45,009 bases of DNA from the NCBI RefSeq assembly GCF_004348995.1, contig NZ_SMKQ01000050.1:1-45009 (forward strand), in the 5' to 3' direction. Shown here piece by piece: positions 1 through 8,539 of this stretch. This DNA comes from Nonomuraea terrae. Lineage in GTDB: Bacteria; Actinomycetota; Actinomycetes; Streptosporangiales; Streptosporangiaceae. The notes beneath the pieces were generated by a model. It made no database searches. It had not been told where the DNA came from and worked only from the letters and a program-made list of their open reading frames with translations. Positions within the stretch are counted from its first letter, which is position 1; each line of letters starts with the position of its first letter. A program made the position numbers and the translations under genes.

Positions 1-238
1 GGGGGCTGGCCGTCGGGGTGGGGGTCGCCGTCGGGGAGAGCGTCTCCGTGGGGGAGGGCGACGCCGTAGGAGAGGTCGGCGTCGGTGTGGAGGGATCGGC
101 GGCTAAGGCCAGGTGGAGAGGGGGAGGGTTGTCAGTGAGTCGGAGGGATTCGGTTGCTGACGCCTGCGTGATCGCGGCTCCGCCGGTTCCTGCCAGTGCG
201 ACGGTGCCGAGCAGCGCGCCCAGGATGGAGAATCTCAT
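1..238 (-). CDS. Secreted Pro/Thr/Ser-rich protein (partial, runs off the window)
   Basis: This leftward reading frame starts with ATG at 238 and stays open to the window edge, giving about 79 residues without a stop. It begins with a typical secretion signal: Arg at position 2, then a hydrophobic run (ILGALLGTVALAG) and small residues before a likely cleavage region around residues 20-28. After residue 45 it becomes a Pro/Thr/Ser-rich stretch (repeats such as TPTPTSPTASPSPTE), typical of a flexible cell-wall-spanning linker in actinobacterial surface proteins. The functional domain lies outside the window, so no function can be given. An AGCAGGA-like ribosome site sits just upstream of the ATG. 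Rightward reading of the same DNA gives a Gly/Val-rich repeat that looks like a shadow. Confidence 0.6.
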   Translation of the reverse strand, partial: MRFSILGALLGTVALAGTGGAAITQASATESLRLTDNPPPLHLALAADPSTPTPTSPTASPSPTETLSPTATPTPTASP

Positions 239-313
239 AATCCTGCTCTTGTGGGAGATTTCAGGACAGGGGTTATTATTCCGGCTTGTCAAGATCGGTC
301 AAGACTGAGACGT

Positions 314-727
314 ATGGAGAAGCGCTTCCGGTTCCGCTCCGCGGCGAACTTCCTCAATCTCTCCACGCCGCTCGGCCTGCTGCTCGCGGTCGCCGGTGGG
401 GCGACCCCGCGGCGCGGCCCCGAGGGGCTCATCCTGGCCTTCGGCTACCGTCCCCGCTTCCCGATCGCGGGTGCCTTCACGGTTGGAAATGTGGTTCTGA
501 CCAGGCGAAACGCTCTGAGCGAGCGGCTGATTCTGCACGAATCCCGGCACGCCACGCAGTGGGCCTGGTGCGGGGGACTGCCCATGCTCCCGCTCTATCT
601 GCTGGCGATGCTCGTCTCGGTGGCCGTCTGCGGCCACCAGGCCTCGTACAACATTTTTGAGCGGCTGGCCGGCCTGGACGACGGCGGCTACCCTCGCGAG
701 CCGCTCCGCTGGCGCCGCCCCGGTTGA
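314..727 (+). CDS. Small hypothetical protein with HExxH motif
   Basis: The frame codes for about 137 residues from the ATG at 314; a longer frame from 251 adds an Arg-rich stretch that looks untranslated. The protein has a hydrophobic segment near residues 20-35 (LGLLLAVAGGA), the motif HESRHATQW (HExxH followed by xxQ) near the middle, and a second hydrophobic segment (LPLYLLAMLVSVAV). HExxH is a zinc-binding motif of metallopeptidases, and a His-Glu-x-x-His-x-x-Gln arrangement also occurs in DUF4157-type proteins. With so short a chain the motif may be structural rather than catalytic. It diverges from the gene at 1-238 and ends before a strong hairpin at 763-798. I do not recognise a named family. 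Confidence 0.55.
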   Translation: MEKRFRFRSAANFLNLSTPLGLLLAVAGGATPRRGPEGLILAFGYRPRFPIAGAFTVGNVVLTRRNALSERLILHESRHATQWAWCGGLPMLPLYLLAMLVSVAVCGHQASYNIFERLAGLDDGGYPREPLRWRRPG

Positions 728-762
728 CAGCCTCCTGTCAGGAAGAACGCCCCCGGCGAGCA

Positions 763-798
763 CCACGGCCCTGCCCCGAGCGAGGGGCAGGGCCGTGG
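763..798. terminator. Bidirectional terminator hairpin
   Basis: A perfect 15-bp inverted repeat (CCACGGCCCTGCCCC at 763-777 and its complement at 784-798) encloses a 6-nt loop. It lies between two convergent genes, 75 nt after one stop and ending 4 nt before the other gene's stop codon, so it probably ends transcription from both sides. No clear T-tract is present, which is usual in this GC range. Confidence 0.8.
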
Positions 799-802
799 CG
801 AG

Positions 803-3307
803 TCAGGGGGTCAGTCGGAGGGTGTGGACCGCGGCCTTCCTGACCGCCTGCGGCGTCGAGCGCATCGGCAGCAGGTCGCCGCGGGCCCACGCCTCGGCCT
901 GATCCCAGTAGTTGTCGTGGAAGGCGTGCCCCGAGGCGCCGGTCAGGTTGATCCACTGCGACTTGTCCAGGTCCGACAGGTCGACGATCATGCGCATCGA
1001 CGGGACCGTGGTGATGGCGTACCCCGTCTGAACGTTCCAGCCCGTGGCGTTCACCGCGTCCTTGCCGCCCGGCACCCGCAGCGGTCCGCGGTTGAACAGC
1101 GCCTCCACCGGCGCGATGCCCGAGGTCCCGAGGGAGCCGTTGACCAGCTCCAGCTGGTGCAGGTCGCCCCAGCGCCACGCCTTGACGTCCTCGCCGAGCC
1201 GGTCGGCCAGCTCCTGGTAGGCCGAGGCCATCGCCTGGCGCAGGATGTCGTCGCGGGTCTCCTTGAGGTTCCGGGTCGTCACGTTGTCCCAGAAGGGGTC
1301 GCCGGGGGCGTCCAGCAGCCGCCTGACGACCTCGTACCAGCGGTCGCCCCCGGTGGGCCGGGCCGACTCCGGCAGGTCGTCGTTGAACGTCCGCACGAGC
1401 ACCTGCCGCCAGACCGCGTTGAAGAACGCCGCGGCGGCCGAGCCGAGGTCCTGCCGCCGGTCCCAGGTCTTCAGCAACTCCCTGGCGGCGACCCCGGGGC
1501 CCGCGAGATCCACCCGCAGCAGCGCCGGGATCAGCGTGTCGGCGAAGCCGTTGTGGGTGTCCTGCTGGATGCGCGACATGACGGCCGCGTCGATCGGCCC
1601 CTGCTGGATCGCCTCCGTGATGAGGCTGCGGATGCGCTCGGAGCGGTAGCCGTACGCCCAGTCCTTCGTCAGCAGCGGCCGGTACCGGTTGGGGTCGATG
1701 ACGGCGTTGTTCGCCGTGACGATGAACCCGTCCGCCGGGTTGCGCACCGACGGCAGCTGGTCGTATGGGATGGGCGCGGGCTTCCAGTCGTACTCGCCGG
1801 TCCAGCCGGGGGCGGGCAGGGTGCCGTCGCCGCTCTCGCGTACGGGGATGCGCCCCGGCGCCTGGTAGCCGATCGTGCCCGAGGTGTCGGCGTAGACGAG
1901 GTTCTGGGCCGGCACCTCGAACAGCGCGGCCGCCGCCCGGAACTCCTCCCAGTCGGCCGCCCTGTTCAGCAGGAAGATCGAGTCGGCCGTCCGGCCGGGC
2001 GTCAGCGCCGTCCACTGCAGCGCCACGGCGTTCGCCTCGCCGCTGGGCCGGGCACCGCCGATCACGTCGTCGATCAGCGGGCCGTGCCGGGTGCTCTTGA
2101 CGGTGATCGTGACCGGGCTGCCCCCGGCCACCTTGATCTGCTCCCTGCGGGTCTCCAGCGGCAGCCGCTGGCCCTTGTACAGGTACGTGTCGCCGTCCAC
2201 CTGCTCCAGGAAGAGGTCGGACACGTCCGGCCCCAGGTTCGTGAACCCCCACGCGATCTTGTCCGTGTGCCCGATGATCACGCCGGGGACGCCGGAGAAG
2301 GTGAACCCGGTCACGTCGTACGGGCACTCCGCGCTGAGCTTGCGGCAGTGCAGCCCGGCCTGGTACCAGACGGACGGCATCTGCGCGGCCAGGTGCGGGT
2401 CGTTGGCGAGCAGCGGCTTGCCGCTCGCGGTGTACTCGCCGGAGACCACCCACGAGTTCGACCCGAGGCCGTCGCGGTCGGCCGTGCCCATCGTGCTCGG
2501 CACCGCGTCGAGCGTCCCGGCCGCCCGGGCGAGCGCGTCACCGGCTCGCAGCCGGGGCTCGACCTGCTGGTCGAAGCGGTTGCGCTCGATGGTGCCCTGG
2601 TTGACGATCGGCAGGTGCCGGTCGTACGGGTAGCCGGGGTAGAGCTGGTCGACGCGTTCCCTCGGCAGCTTGGTGAGCGCGAGGGCCCGGTCGATCTCGT
2701 CCTCCATGTTGGAGCGCAGGTCCCACGCCATGGCCTTGAGCCAGGCCAGCGAGTCGACCGGCGTCCACTTCTCCGGCCGGCCGCCGCCGTTCTGGATCTT
2801 CAGGACGGAGTACTCGAGGCTGCGGCTGGAGGCGTTCGGATGGGCGTCGAGCCAGGCGTTGACGCCTTTGGCGTACGCGTCCAGGTAGTCGCGGGTCGAC
2901 TGGTCGAGCAGCGGCAGCTCCTGCTCGGCGACCCGGCGCCAGCCCATGGTCCGCAGCGCCTTGTCGTTGTCGAGCGTGGCCGCGCCGAACAGCTCCGAGA
3001 GGCGGCCGGCGGTGGTGTGCCGGCGGAAGTCCATCTCGAAGAAGCGGTCCTGGGCGTGGACGTAGCCCTGAGCCATGAAGAGGTCGGCCGCGGTGTCGGC
3101 ATAGATATGCGGGATTCCCGATTTATCGCGATAAATCTCGACGTTCTGCGCTAATCCCGGTAGCCGTACGGCCCCATCCACCTGTGGGAACGATCTCTGC
3201 ACGGTGTACACCACAACCCCTGCCAGCACGACCGCCAGCGCGAGAAGAACGGTTAACACCCGGGCGAACCACCGCAAAGGCCACGGCATCCACGCATAGG
3301 GCCTCAC
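803..3307 (-). CDS. Penicillin acylase family (S45) N-terminal nucleophile hydrolase
   Basis: The product of about 834 residues is a membrane-anchored or secreted amidase of peptidase family S45 (penicillin G/AHL acylase type), which hydrolyses N-acyl amide bonds. One N-terminal transmembrane segment (about residues 12-35) is followed by the alpha-subunit region (GIPHIYADT, AQGYVHAQDRFFEMDF). The hallmark GSNSW motif near residues 282-286 supplies the Ser that becomes the new N-terminus of the beta subunit after autocleavage. The beta subunit continues with LLANDPHL and GFTFSGVPGVIIGHTDKIAWGFTN. The reported start is the GTG at 3307, 6 nt after an AAGGAG site; another GTG at 3313 touches that site and is less likely. 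It is the last gene of the leftward block, 80 nt after cysS. Natural substrate is unknown: antibiotic, quorum signal and lipopeptide are all possible. Confidence 0.9.
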   Translation of the reverse strand: MRPYAWMPWPLRWFARVLTVLLALAVVLAGVVVYTVQRSFPQVDGAVRLPGLAQNVEIYRDKSGIPHIYADTAADLFMAQGYVHAQDRFFEMDFRRHTTAGRLSELFGAATLDNDKALRTMGWRRVAEQELPLLDQSTRDYLDAYAKGVNAWLDAHPNASSRSLEYSVLKIQNGGGRPEKWTPVDSLAWLKAMAWDLRSNMEDEIDRALALTKLPRERVDQLYPGYPYDRHLPIVNQGTIERNRFDQQVEPRLRAGDALARAAGTLDAVPSTMGTADRDGLGSNSWVVSGEYTASGKPLLANDPHLAAQMPSVWYQAGLHCRKLSAECPYDVTGFTFSGVPGVIIGHTDKIAWGFTNLGPDVSDLFLEQVDGDTYLYKGQRLPLETRREQIKVAGGSPVTITVKSTRHGPLIDDVIGGARPSGEANAVALQWTALTPGRTADSIFLLNRAADWEEFRAAAALFEVPAQNLVYADTSGTIGYQAPGRIPVRESGDGTLPAPGWTGEYDWKPAPIPYDQLPSVRNPADGFIVTANNAVIDPNRYRPLLTKDWAYGYRSERIRSLITEAIQQGPIDAAVMSRIQQDTHNGFADTLIPALLRVDLAGPGVAARELLKTWDRRQDLGSAAAAFFNAVWRQVLVRTFNDDLPESARPTGGDRWYEVVRRLLDAPGDPFWDNVTTRNLKETRDDILRQAMASAYQELADRLGEDVKAWRWGDLHQLELVNGSLGTSGIAPVEALFNRGPLRVPGGKDAVNATGWNVQTGYAITTVPSMRMIVDLSDLDKSQWINLTGASGHAFHDNYWDQAEAWARGDLLPMRSTPQAVRKAAVHTLRLTP

Positions 3308-3387
3308 CGACACCTCCTTGTCCCCGAACTGGGATCAAGTCTGACAGCACGCGATCAGTACTCCGGACGCGCCGCCACGAGGAGATG

Positions 3388-4767
3388 TCAGGCCCAGATC
3401 TGGCCCTCCGGGGTGTCGGACACCCGGACGCCCATCTCGGCGAGCTCGTCGCGCAGCCGGTCGGACGCCGCCCAGTCGCCGGCCTCCCGCGCCCGCTCCC
3501 TTGCCGCCAGCGACTCGGCCGCCCCGGGCGGCAACACCTTCGGCTTGCCGATCTCCGACGACAGGTCGAGCGCCAGCACCTGGTCGAGATGGAGGAACGT
3601 CTCGAACTTCGCCCCCGGCGCCACCGACTCGTCGCGCTCCAGCTCGCGCAGGATCCGCAGCGCGGACGGCGTGTCCAGGTCGTCGTCGAAGGCGGCCTCG
3701 ACGCGTTCGGCGTACGCGGTGGCCATGGGGGCGCTCGGCGACTCCGACCACTCGGCCACCCGCGCCCGCCACCGGCGCACCGTGCGGTCGGCGGCCCGCA
3801 GGGTGTCCCATGTGAGGTTCAGCTGCTGCCGGTAGCGGTGCTCCAGGAACGCCAGCCGCACGGCCAGCGGGTCGAGCCCGGCCGCCACGACGTCGGACAG
3901 CAGCACCACGTTGCCCGTCGACTTGGCCATCTTGCGCCCGTCGAACAGCAGGTGCTCGCCGTGCACCCAGTGGCGGACGACCTCGTGGCCGGTCGCCGCG
4001 TTCGACTGGGCGCGCTCGTCCTCGTGGTGTGGGAAGCGCAGGTCGATGCCGCCGGTGTGCAGGTCGAAGCGCGAGCCGAGGAAGCGCAGCGACATGGCCG
4101 AGCACTCGACGTGCCAGCCGGGAAAGCCGCGGCCCCACGGCGCGTCCCAGGTCAGCTCGCCGTCGCCGGGCTTCCACAGGGCCCAGTCGGCGTGGAAGCG
4201 CTTGCGCGGGTCGACGGCCTCGATGCGGTGCGCGGGCCTGAGCGCGTCGAGCCGGTTGCCGGATATCTCGCCGTACGACGGGAAGCTCTGGACGTCGAAG
4301 AACACCGACCCGTCCGGCACCGTGTACGCGTGACCCCGCTCGACCAGCTGCGCGATCAGCTCGATCATCAGGTCGACGGTCTCGCTGGCACGCGGCGCGT
4401 GCTCCGGCGGCCGCAGGTTGAGCGCGGCGGTGTCGGCGACGAAGGCGTCCTCGTAGAAGCGGGCCAGCTCGCGCGGCGAACGCCCCTCGGCCCGCGCCTG
4501 CGCGACGACCTTGTCCTCGTCCGTGCCCTCGCCGTCGCCCGACGGATCCTCGACGAGGTGGCCGACGTCGGTGATGTTGCGGCAGGCCACGACGCGCACC
4601 CGCCGCCGCTCCAGAACCCGCCTGATGAGGTCGGACAGCACGTACGTGCGCAGGTTGCCCACGTGCGCGTGACGGTAGACGGTCGGCCCGCACGTGTACA
4701 TGCGTACCGCCCGATCGGCCTCGATCTCCTCGACCTGCCTGGCGCGCGTGTCGTAGATCCGCAACAT
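3388..4767 (-). CDS. cysS: Cysteine--tRNA ligase, divergent (possibly second) copy
   Basis: A class I aminoacyl-tRNA synthetase of 459 residues that charges tRNA-Cys with cysteine. The HIGH signature reads HVGN (35-38) and the KMSKS signature reads KMAKS (279-283). Candidate zinc ligands of the family are present: C26 (MYTCGPTVY), C222 (GWHVECS), H247 and E251 (FPHHEDE). The C-terminal segment (WAASDRLRDELAEMGV) also matches CysRS, and length is normal. It is not MshC, which lacks this C-terminal part. The wording NITDVGHL and GGIDLRFPHHEDE differs from the usual IDDK-containing actinobacterial CysRS, and the gene is not beside ispD/ispF/rlmB, where the housekeeping copy often lies. I infer it may be an additional copy. 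It begins 33 nt after protein B, so it is probably cotranscribed with the A-helicase-B cassette. Confidence 0.88.
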   Translation of the reverse strand: MLRIYDTRARQVEEIEADRAVRMYTCGPTVYRHAHVGNLRTYVLSDLIRRVLERRRVRVVACRNITDVGHLVEDPSGDGEGTDEDKVVAQARAEGRSPRELARFYEDAFVADTAALNLRPPEHAPRASETVDLMIELIAQLVERGHAYTVPDGSVFFDVQSFPSYGEISGNRLDALRPAHRIEAVDPRKRFHADWALWKPGDGELTWDAPWGRGFPGWHVECSAMSLRFLGSRFDLHTGGIDLRFPHHEDERAQSNAATGHEVVRHWVHGEHLLFDGRKMAKSTGNVVLLSDVVAAGLDPLAVRLAFLEHRYRQQLNLTWDTLRAADRTVRRWRARVAEWSESPSAPMATAYAERVEAAFDDDLDTPSALRILRELERDESVAPGAKFETFLHLDQVLALDLSSEIGKPKVLPPGAAESLAARERAREAGDWAASDRLRDELAEMGVRVSDTPEGQIWA

Positions 4768-4800
4768 CCCCCGAGCTTAGTCGGGGGCCGCGGCGAACCC

Positions 4801-6642
4801 CTACGCCCCCAGGTAGGCGAGGATGTCGCGGTCGCCGCGCTCGCGCAGCCTGGCCAGGACCTCCTCGCGGGCGGCCGTGTCGGGCAGCCCGATCCTGGCC
4901 CCGATCAGCCGCAGGCCCTCCATCTCCGAGCCGACCGGAGCGGTGTAGCCGAGCAGGTAGAGGGCCCGGTTGATGGGCGGCATCGCCACGGGCGCGGCCG
5001 GTAGGTAGCGGGTCAGCAGCTCGCCGCCGTCGGAGACGGTCAGGAAGACGTGGTCGCCCTCGCGCGCGTTGTACTCCGCCAGCACGTTCCTGATCGAGCC
5101 CATGGTGGGCTGGTTGTGCCAGCTGATCACCACGTCGCCGGACGGCGCGGAGGCGGTGAGCTGCCCGCCCGGCGCCATCCCGAGATAGGCGGCGAACCCG
5201 GTGGGCAGCGGCGAGCCCGACCCGCGCAGGTGCTCGGCGTTGATGTCGACCCGGTGCCACCAGCGGCCGTCGCGGGAGCGGAAGCTGCGCCGGGTCTCGG
5301 AGACGTCCTTGCGCGGCTGGTACGTCACCTCCCCGCTCGGCGAGGTGCCCGCGACCCGGATCCAGCCCCGCTGCGTCCGCTCGAACCCCGGCCCGCCCGA
5401 GTAGGCGCGCACCGAGCTCTCGCTGACGTCGTAGCGGGAGGTCAGGTTCGTCACGATCGTGCTCACCGACGCCTCGCCGCCGGCCCGCTCGATCTCCCTG
5501 GCGATCATCTCCCTGATGCCGAGGTACTCGTCGCCGCCCCAGCGCGTCAGGCCGTACTTGTTGCGGTCGACCCGCAGGAAGCGGTCGTCGGCGGTGAGCT
5601 GGTTGCGGATGCCGACCAGGCTGTAGTCCTCGCCGATGCGTTCCTGGATCTCCTCCGGCGACAGCGGCGTGCCCGCCACCGCCAGCACCGCCTCGGCCTT
5701 CTCGTTGATGCTGCGCGGCCACGGCACCACGTGCCGGCCGAGCACCCGCAGCTGCGGCGTGGCGAGGATCCACCGCTCGGCGACGTCCTCTCGGACCCCG
5801 AGCTGGGACACCATGGCCACGGCCTCGGCGAGCGGGCGCGGGCCGTCGGTGAACAGCTGGCGCGTCTTCTCCCGCAGCTCGTCGCTCCCGCCCGAGACGA
5901 GCCACCCCTCGGCCTGCTCGTAACCGGTCAGCAGCGTACGGACGAACCGCCAGGCCGGGATGCCGAGTGCGCCCAGCTCCGTGCCGTGCCACGGTACGGC
6001 GGCCTGCAGGTCGTCGGCCGGCACCGCCGAGCCGAGCCGGCCGCGCAGCCACGCGACGTGGGCCACCAGCGGGGCGACCTCCGGCTTGCCCAGCCAGGCT
6101 TCGATGTGGTCGCGCAGGTCACGCTCGATCTGCCTGATGCGCTCGCGCGTCACCGAGAACCGCTGTGCCAGCTCGTCGAGCGTGGCGCGCTGCTCGGCGT
6201 ACAGGCGGTCGCGCGCGATCGCCCGCTGCCGGTCGTCCAGCGCCGCGAACAGCTCGTCGATCAGCTCGGGCAGCGGGCGGTCCGCCCGCACCGGCGGGGG
6301 CACCGCGTCCGGCACCGGCTCCAGCAGCCGCTCGAACACGCCGGTGAACAACTTCTGCACCACGTCCTTGCCGAGCATCTCCGGCGTCCGCTCGGCCTCG
6401 GCCGGGTCGGAGAACCGCAGCAGCGGCAGGATGTCACCGAGCATGAGATGCCCCCAGCAGGCCACGGCCAGGTCGGCCAGACGGCCCGCCACGGTCTGCG
6501 TGCCGACGAGGGCGCACGCCCGGTCAAGAGGGATCGCCTGCCACCAGGCCTCGGGCAGCTGGGGCTCCTCGACGATCGGCGCGATCTGACCAGGGGAGGT
6601 CCAGCGCAGGGGTGGCGAGAGGTCGCTCAGGCTGAGGTTCAT
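4801..6642 (-). CDS. Protein B: sigma-70 region-4-like HTH protein with winged-helix-like and paralogue-specific domains
   Basis: A 613-residue soluble protein. Residues 1-110 form an N-terminal domain shared with protein A (start MN..LSDL.PPLRW, then LP.AWW). Residues about 140-185 resemble sigma-70 region 4.2: TLDELAQRF followed by SVTRERIRQIE, the classic promoter -35 recognition helix-turn-helix. Residues about 260-430 contain two winged-helix-like repeats (NEKAEAVLAVAGTPLSPEEI and the segment ending RGWIRV), reminiscent of HARE-HTH. Residues about 441-613 form a domain shared with protein A (DVSETRR, DGRWW, LPTGFAAYLG, LLGYTAP, RLRERGDRDIL). There is no region 2, so it is not a complete sigma factor. 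It lies 48 nt after the helicase and 33 nt before cysS. Likely a DNA-binding partner of the helicase; the function is inference. Confidence 0.8.
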   Translation of the reverse strand: MNLSLSDLSPPLRWTSPGQIAPIVEEPQLPEAWWQAIPLDRACALVGTQTVAGRLADLAVACWGHLMLGDILPLLRFSDPAEAERTPEMLGKDVVQKLFTGVFERLLEPVPDAVPPPVRADRPLPELIDELFAALDDRQRAIARDRLYAEQRATLDELAQRFSVTRERIRQIERDLRDHIEAWLGKPEVAPLVAHVAWLRGRLGSAVPADDLQAAVPWHGTELGALGIPAWRFVRTLLTGYEQAEGWLVSGGSDELREKTRQLFTDGPRPLAEAVAMVSQLGVREDVAERWILATPQLRVLGRHVVPWPRSINEKAEAVLAVAGTPLSPEEIQERIGEDYSLVGIRNQLTADDRFLRVDRNKYGLTRWGGDEYLGIREMIAREIERAGGEASVSTIVTNLTSRYDVSESSVRAYSGGPGFERTQRGWIRVAGTSPSGEVTYQPRKDVSETRRSFRSRDGRWWHRVDINAEHLRGSGSPLPTGFAAYLGMAPGGQLTASAPSGDVVISWHNQPTMGSIRNVLAEYNAREGDHVFLTVSDGGELLTRYLPAAPVAMPPINRALYLLGYTAPVGSEMEGLRLIGARIGLPDTAAREEVLARLRERGDRDILAYLGA

Positions 6643-6690
6643 TGACGTCCAACCGGCAAAGGAGAGATATCCGCAGTTCAGACTATGTGA

Positions 6691-8535
6691 TCAGAGGGGT
6701 AGAAACGGGCTCCCTCTTCCGGAATGGGAGATATAAAGCTTCGAACGGGCGCGGGTGCAGGCGACGAACAGTATGCTCCGTTCGCGCTGCAGCGCACGAG
6801 CCCGTACGTAAGGATCTTCCGGCGGATCTTCCGTCGGCGGCTCGGGCACCACGCCCTCCGCCACCCCGAACAGCGCCACCCGCTCGAACTCCAGCCCCTT
6901 CAGTTGCTGGAACGTCGCCACCCGCACCTCCAGGCCGTCGAGCGCCCGCCGCACCTCGCGCACCAGCCGCGGGTTGCGCGCGCCCACGGCGATCTCCGCC
7001 GGCGCCACCCCCTCGGCCAGCCACGACTCCACCGTGGCGCGCAGCCCGGCCAGCTCCGCCTCCCGGGTCGCGTACGCCCTGACGTCCGGGCGTTCGCCGT
7101 TGCGGATGGCGGTCAGGTCGTACAGGTCGGTCGTGCCCCGCACCAGGCCGGTCGAGAGGCCGCCGCCGCGCAGCCGTACGGCGAAGGAGAGCAGTTCGTG
7201 GGGGAGCCGGTAGGAGATCCCGAGCGTGTGGTGCTCGGCGGGGATGCCGACCGTGGCCAGCGCCACCCGGGTGTCGGTGACCCGCTGGTGCGGGTCGCCC
7301 ACGATGAACAGGTCGTCGCGCGCGTGCGGCGCCGCCGCGCGCAGCAGCCGCCACTGCGCCGGGCTGATGTCCTGTGCCTCGTCCACCACGATGTGACGGT
7401 ACGGCTTCTGCCCCGGGTCCACATCGTCGAGCAGATCACCCGTCGCGAGCGAGAGCAACCGCAATGCCGCGTCCGTCAGCTCGGCCAGCGATCTCGCGCC
7501 CTGGCCGACCAGCGCCGGGCGGCGGCCCTCCGCGTCCGTCACGATCCGCAGGGCCAGGCGTTCCGGATTGTCCACCTCGACCCGCTTGCGCACCACCTCG
7601 TCCTCGAGCAGCAGGTCCAGCTTCGCCGACAGCTCCTCGGCCAGGCTCTGCGAGAACGTCACCAGCAGCACCGGCCCTGCCCCGTGGACCGCCAGATGGG
7701 CGGCCCGGTGCAGGGCGACGACACTCTTGCCGGTGCCCGCGCCGCCTACCACCAGCGCCGGGTGCTCGTACACGGAGGCCCTGGCCAGCCGGTGCTGCGG
7801 CGGATGCAGGAACGTGCACCAGTCCGGCGTCCGCAGCACCCGATCCAGCGCCACCTTGTCGGGCACGAACACCGCCCGGTCGGGAGTGCGCAGCAGCGCG
7901 GCGTGCAGGTCCTCGGCGTCGATCGGGCCCGGCGGCTCGGACGAAGCCCGCCATGCCTCCAGCGCCCGCCACGCCTCCGCCAGCGTGCCGCCGCTGGCCA
8001 GCACCGTCAGCGGGACGTGCTGCGTGGGCGGCAGCAGCGGCTCCAGCGCGGCCAAGTCCGCCTCGGTGGTGATCAGCCGGAACAGCGGCAGGGCGTGCAC
8101 GTCCAGGCCCAGGCCCAGCAGGTCGCCGTCGCAGATCGGGTCGAACAGCCCCGACGCGCCCGCCGACCTCTCCGCCGACCTGCGCAGGGCAGGCTCCACC
8201 CGCTCCAGGGCCTCGGCGTCCCACTCCTCGACGACCCCGATCACCGGGTTGACGCCGTAGCGGTGACGGCGGGCGTACGACCAGGCGTCCGGGCCGGGCA
8301 GGACCGTCCGCAGCCAGTACACGTCCCGCTGCCGCACCACGACGCCGCGATGGCCCTCCGCCAGGCGCAGGGTCGCGACGCGCGGATCCCTGGCGCCCCT
8401 CACCCGCTCGGGGTGCGGGGCGCCCGCGACGTTCAGCAGGAACCGGCGCAGCGCCACCACGGCGTCCCTGCGCACCGACGGGGCCAGGGCGCTGAGTGCC
8501 GTGGGGAACTCTGGGCCGATCGCGAGCCGCGGCAC
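6691..8535 (-). CDS. UvrD/Rep-type superfamily 1 helicase with N-terminal RelE-like domain
   Basis: A 614-residue ATP-dependent DNA helicase-like protein. SF1 motifs in order: Walker A GAGTGKS (265-271), Walker B VVDEAQD (383-389), motif III IVGDPHQR (411-418), YRLPHEL (442-448), motif V TFQQLKGLEFERV (541-553), and motif VI FVACTRARSKLYIS (590-603). Residues 1-90 resemble a RelE/ParE-type fold (KGARDP-like RGARDPRVATLRLAEGHRG and DVYWLRTV), a fusion seen in other bacterial UvrD-like proteins. The reported GTG start is 4 nt from the stop of protein A, so translation is probably coupled. The protein is shorter than UvrD/PcrA, so the 2B region is probably reduced. It sits between two paralogous HTH proteins, suggesting a complex acting in repair, transcription-coupled processing or defence; that is inference. 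Confidence 0.88.
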   Translation of the reverse strand: MPRLAIGPEFPTALSALAPSVRRDAVVALRRFLLNVAGAPHPERVRGARDPRVATLRLAEGHRGVVVRQRDVYWLRTVLPGPDAWSYARRHRYGVNPVIGVVEEWDAEALERVEPALRRSAERSAGASGLFDPICDGDLLGLGLDVHALPLFRLITTEADLAALEPLLPPTQHVPLTVLASGGTLAEAWRALEAWRASSEPPGPIDAEDLHAALLRTPDRAVFVPDKVALDRVLRTPDWCTFLHPPQHRLARASVYEHPALVVGGAGTGKSVVALHRAAHLAVHGAGPVLLVTFSQSLAEELSAKLDLLLEDEVVRKRVEVDNPERLALRIVTDAEGRRPALVGQGARSLAELTDAALRLLSLATGDLLDDVDPGQKPYRHIVVDEAQDISPAQWRLLRAAAPHARDDLFIVGDPHQRVTDTRVALATVGIPAEHHTLGISYRLPHELLSFAVRLRGGGLSTGLVRGTTDLYDLTAIRNGERPDVRAYATREAELAGLRATVESWLAEGVAPAEIAVGARNPRLVREVRRALDGLEVRVATFQQLKGLEFERVALFGVAEGVVPEPPTEDPPEDPYVRARALQRERSILFVACTRARSKLYISHSGRGSPFLPL

Positions 8536-8539
8536 CGGC

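Noticed and set aside
824..3154. 776-codon rightward open frame opposite the penicillin acylase gene
   Set aside because: Composition is Arg/Val/Gly/Asp-rich without motifs, as expected for the complement of a high-GC gene; the leftward frame has full S45 motifs.
3335..6052. 905-codon leftward frame spanning cysS and protein B
   Set aside because: It runs through two well-supported genes in another frame and has Arg/Gly/Ala-rich shadow composition.
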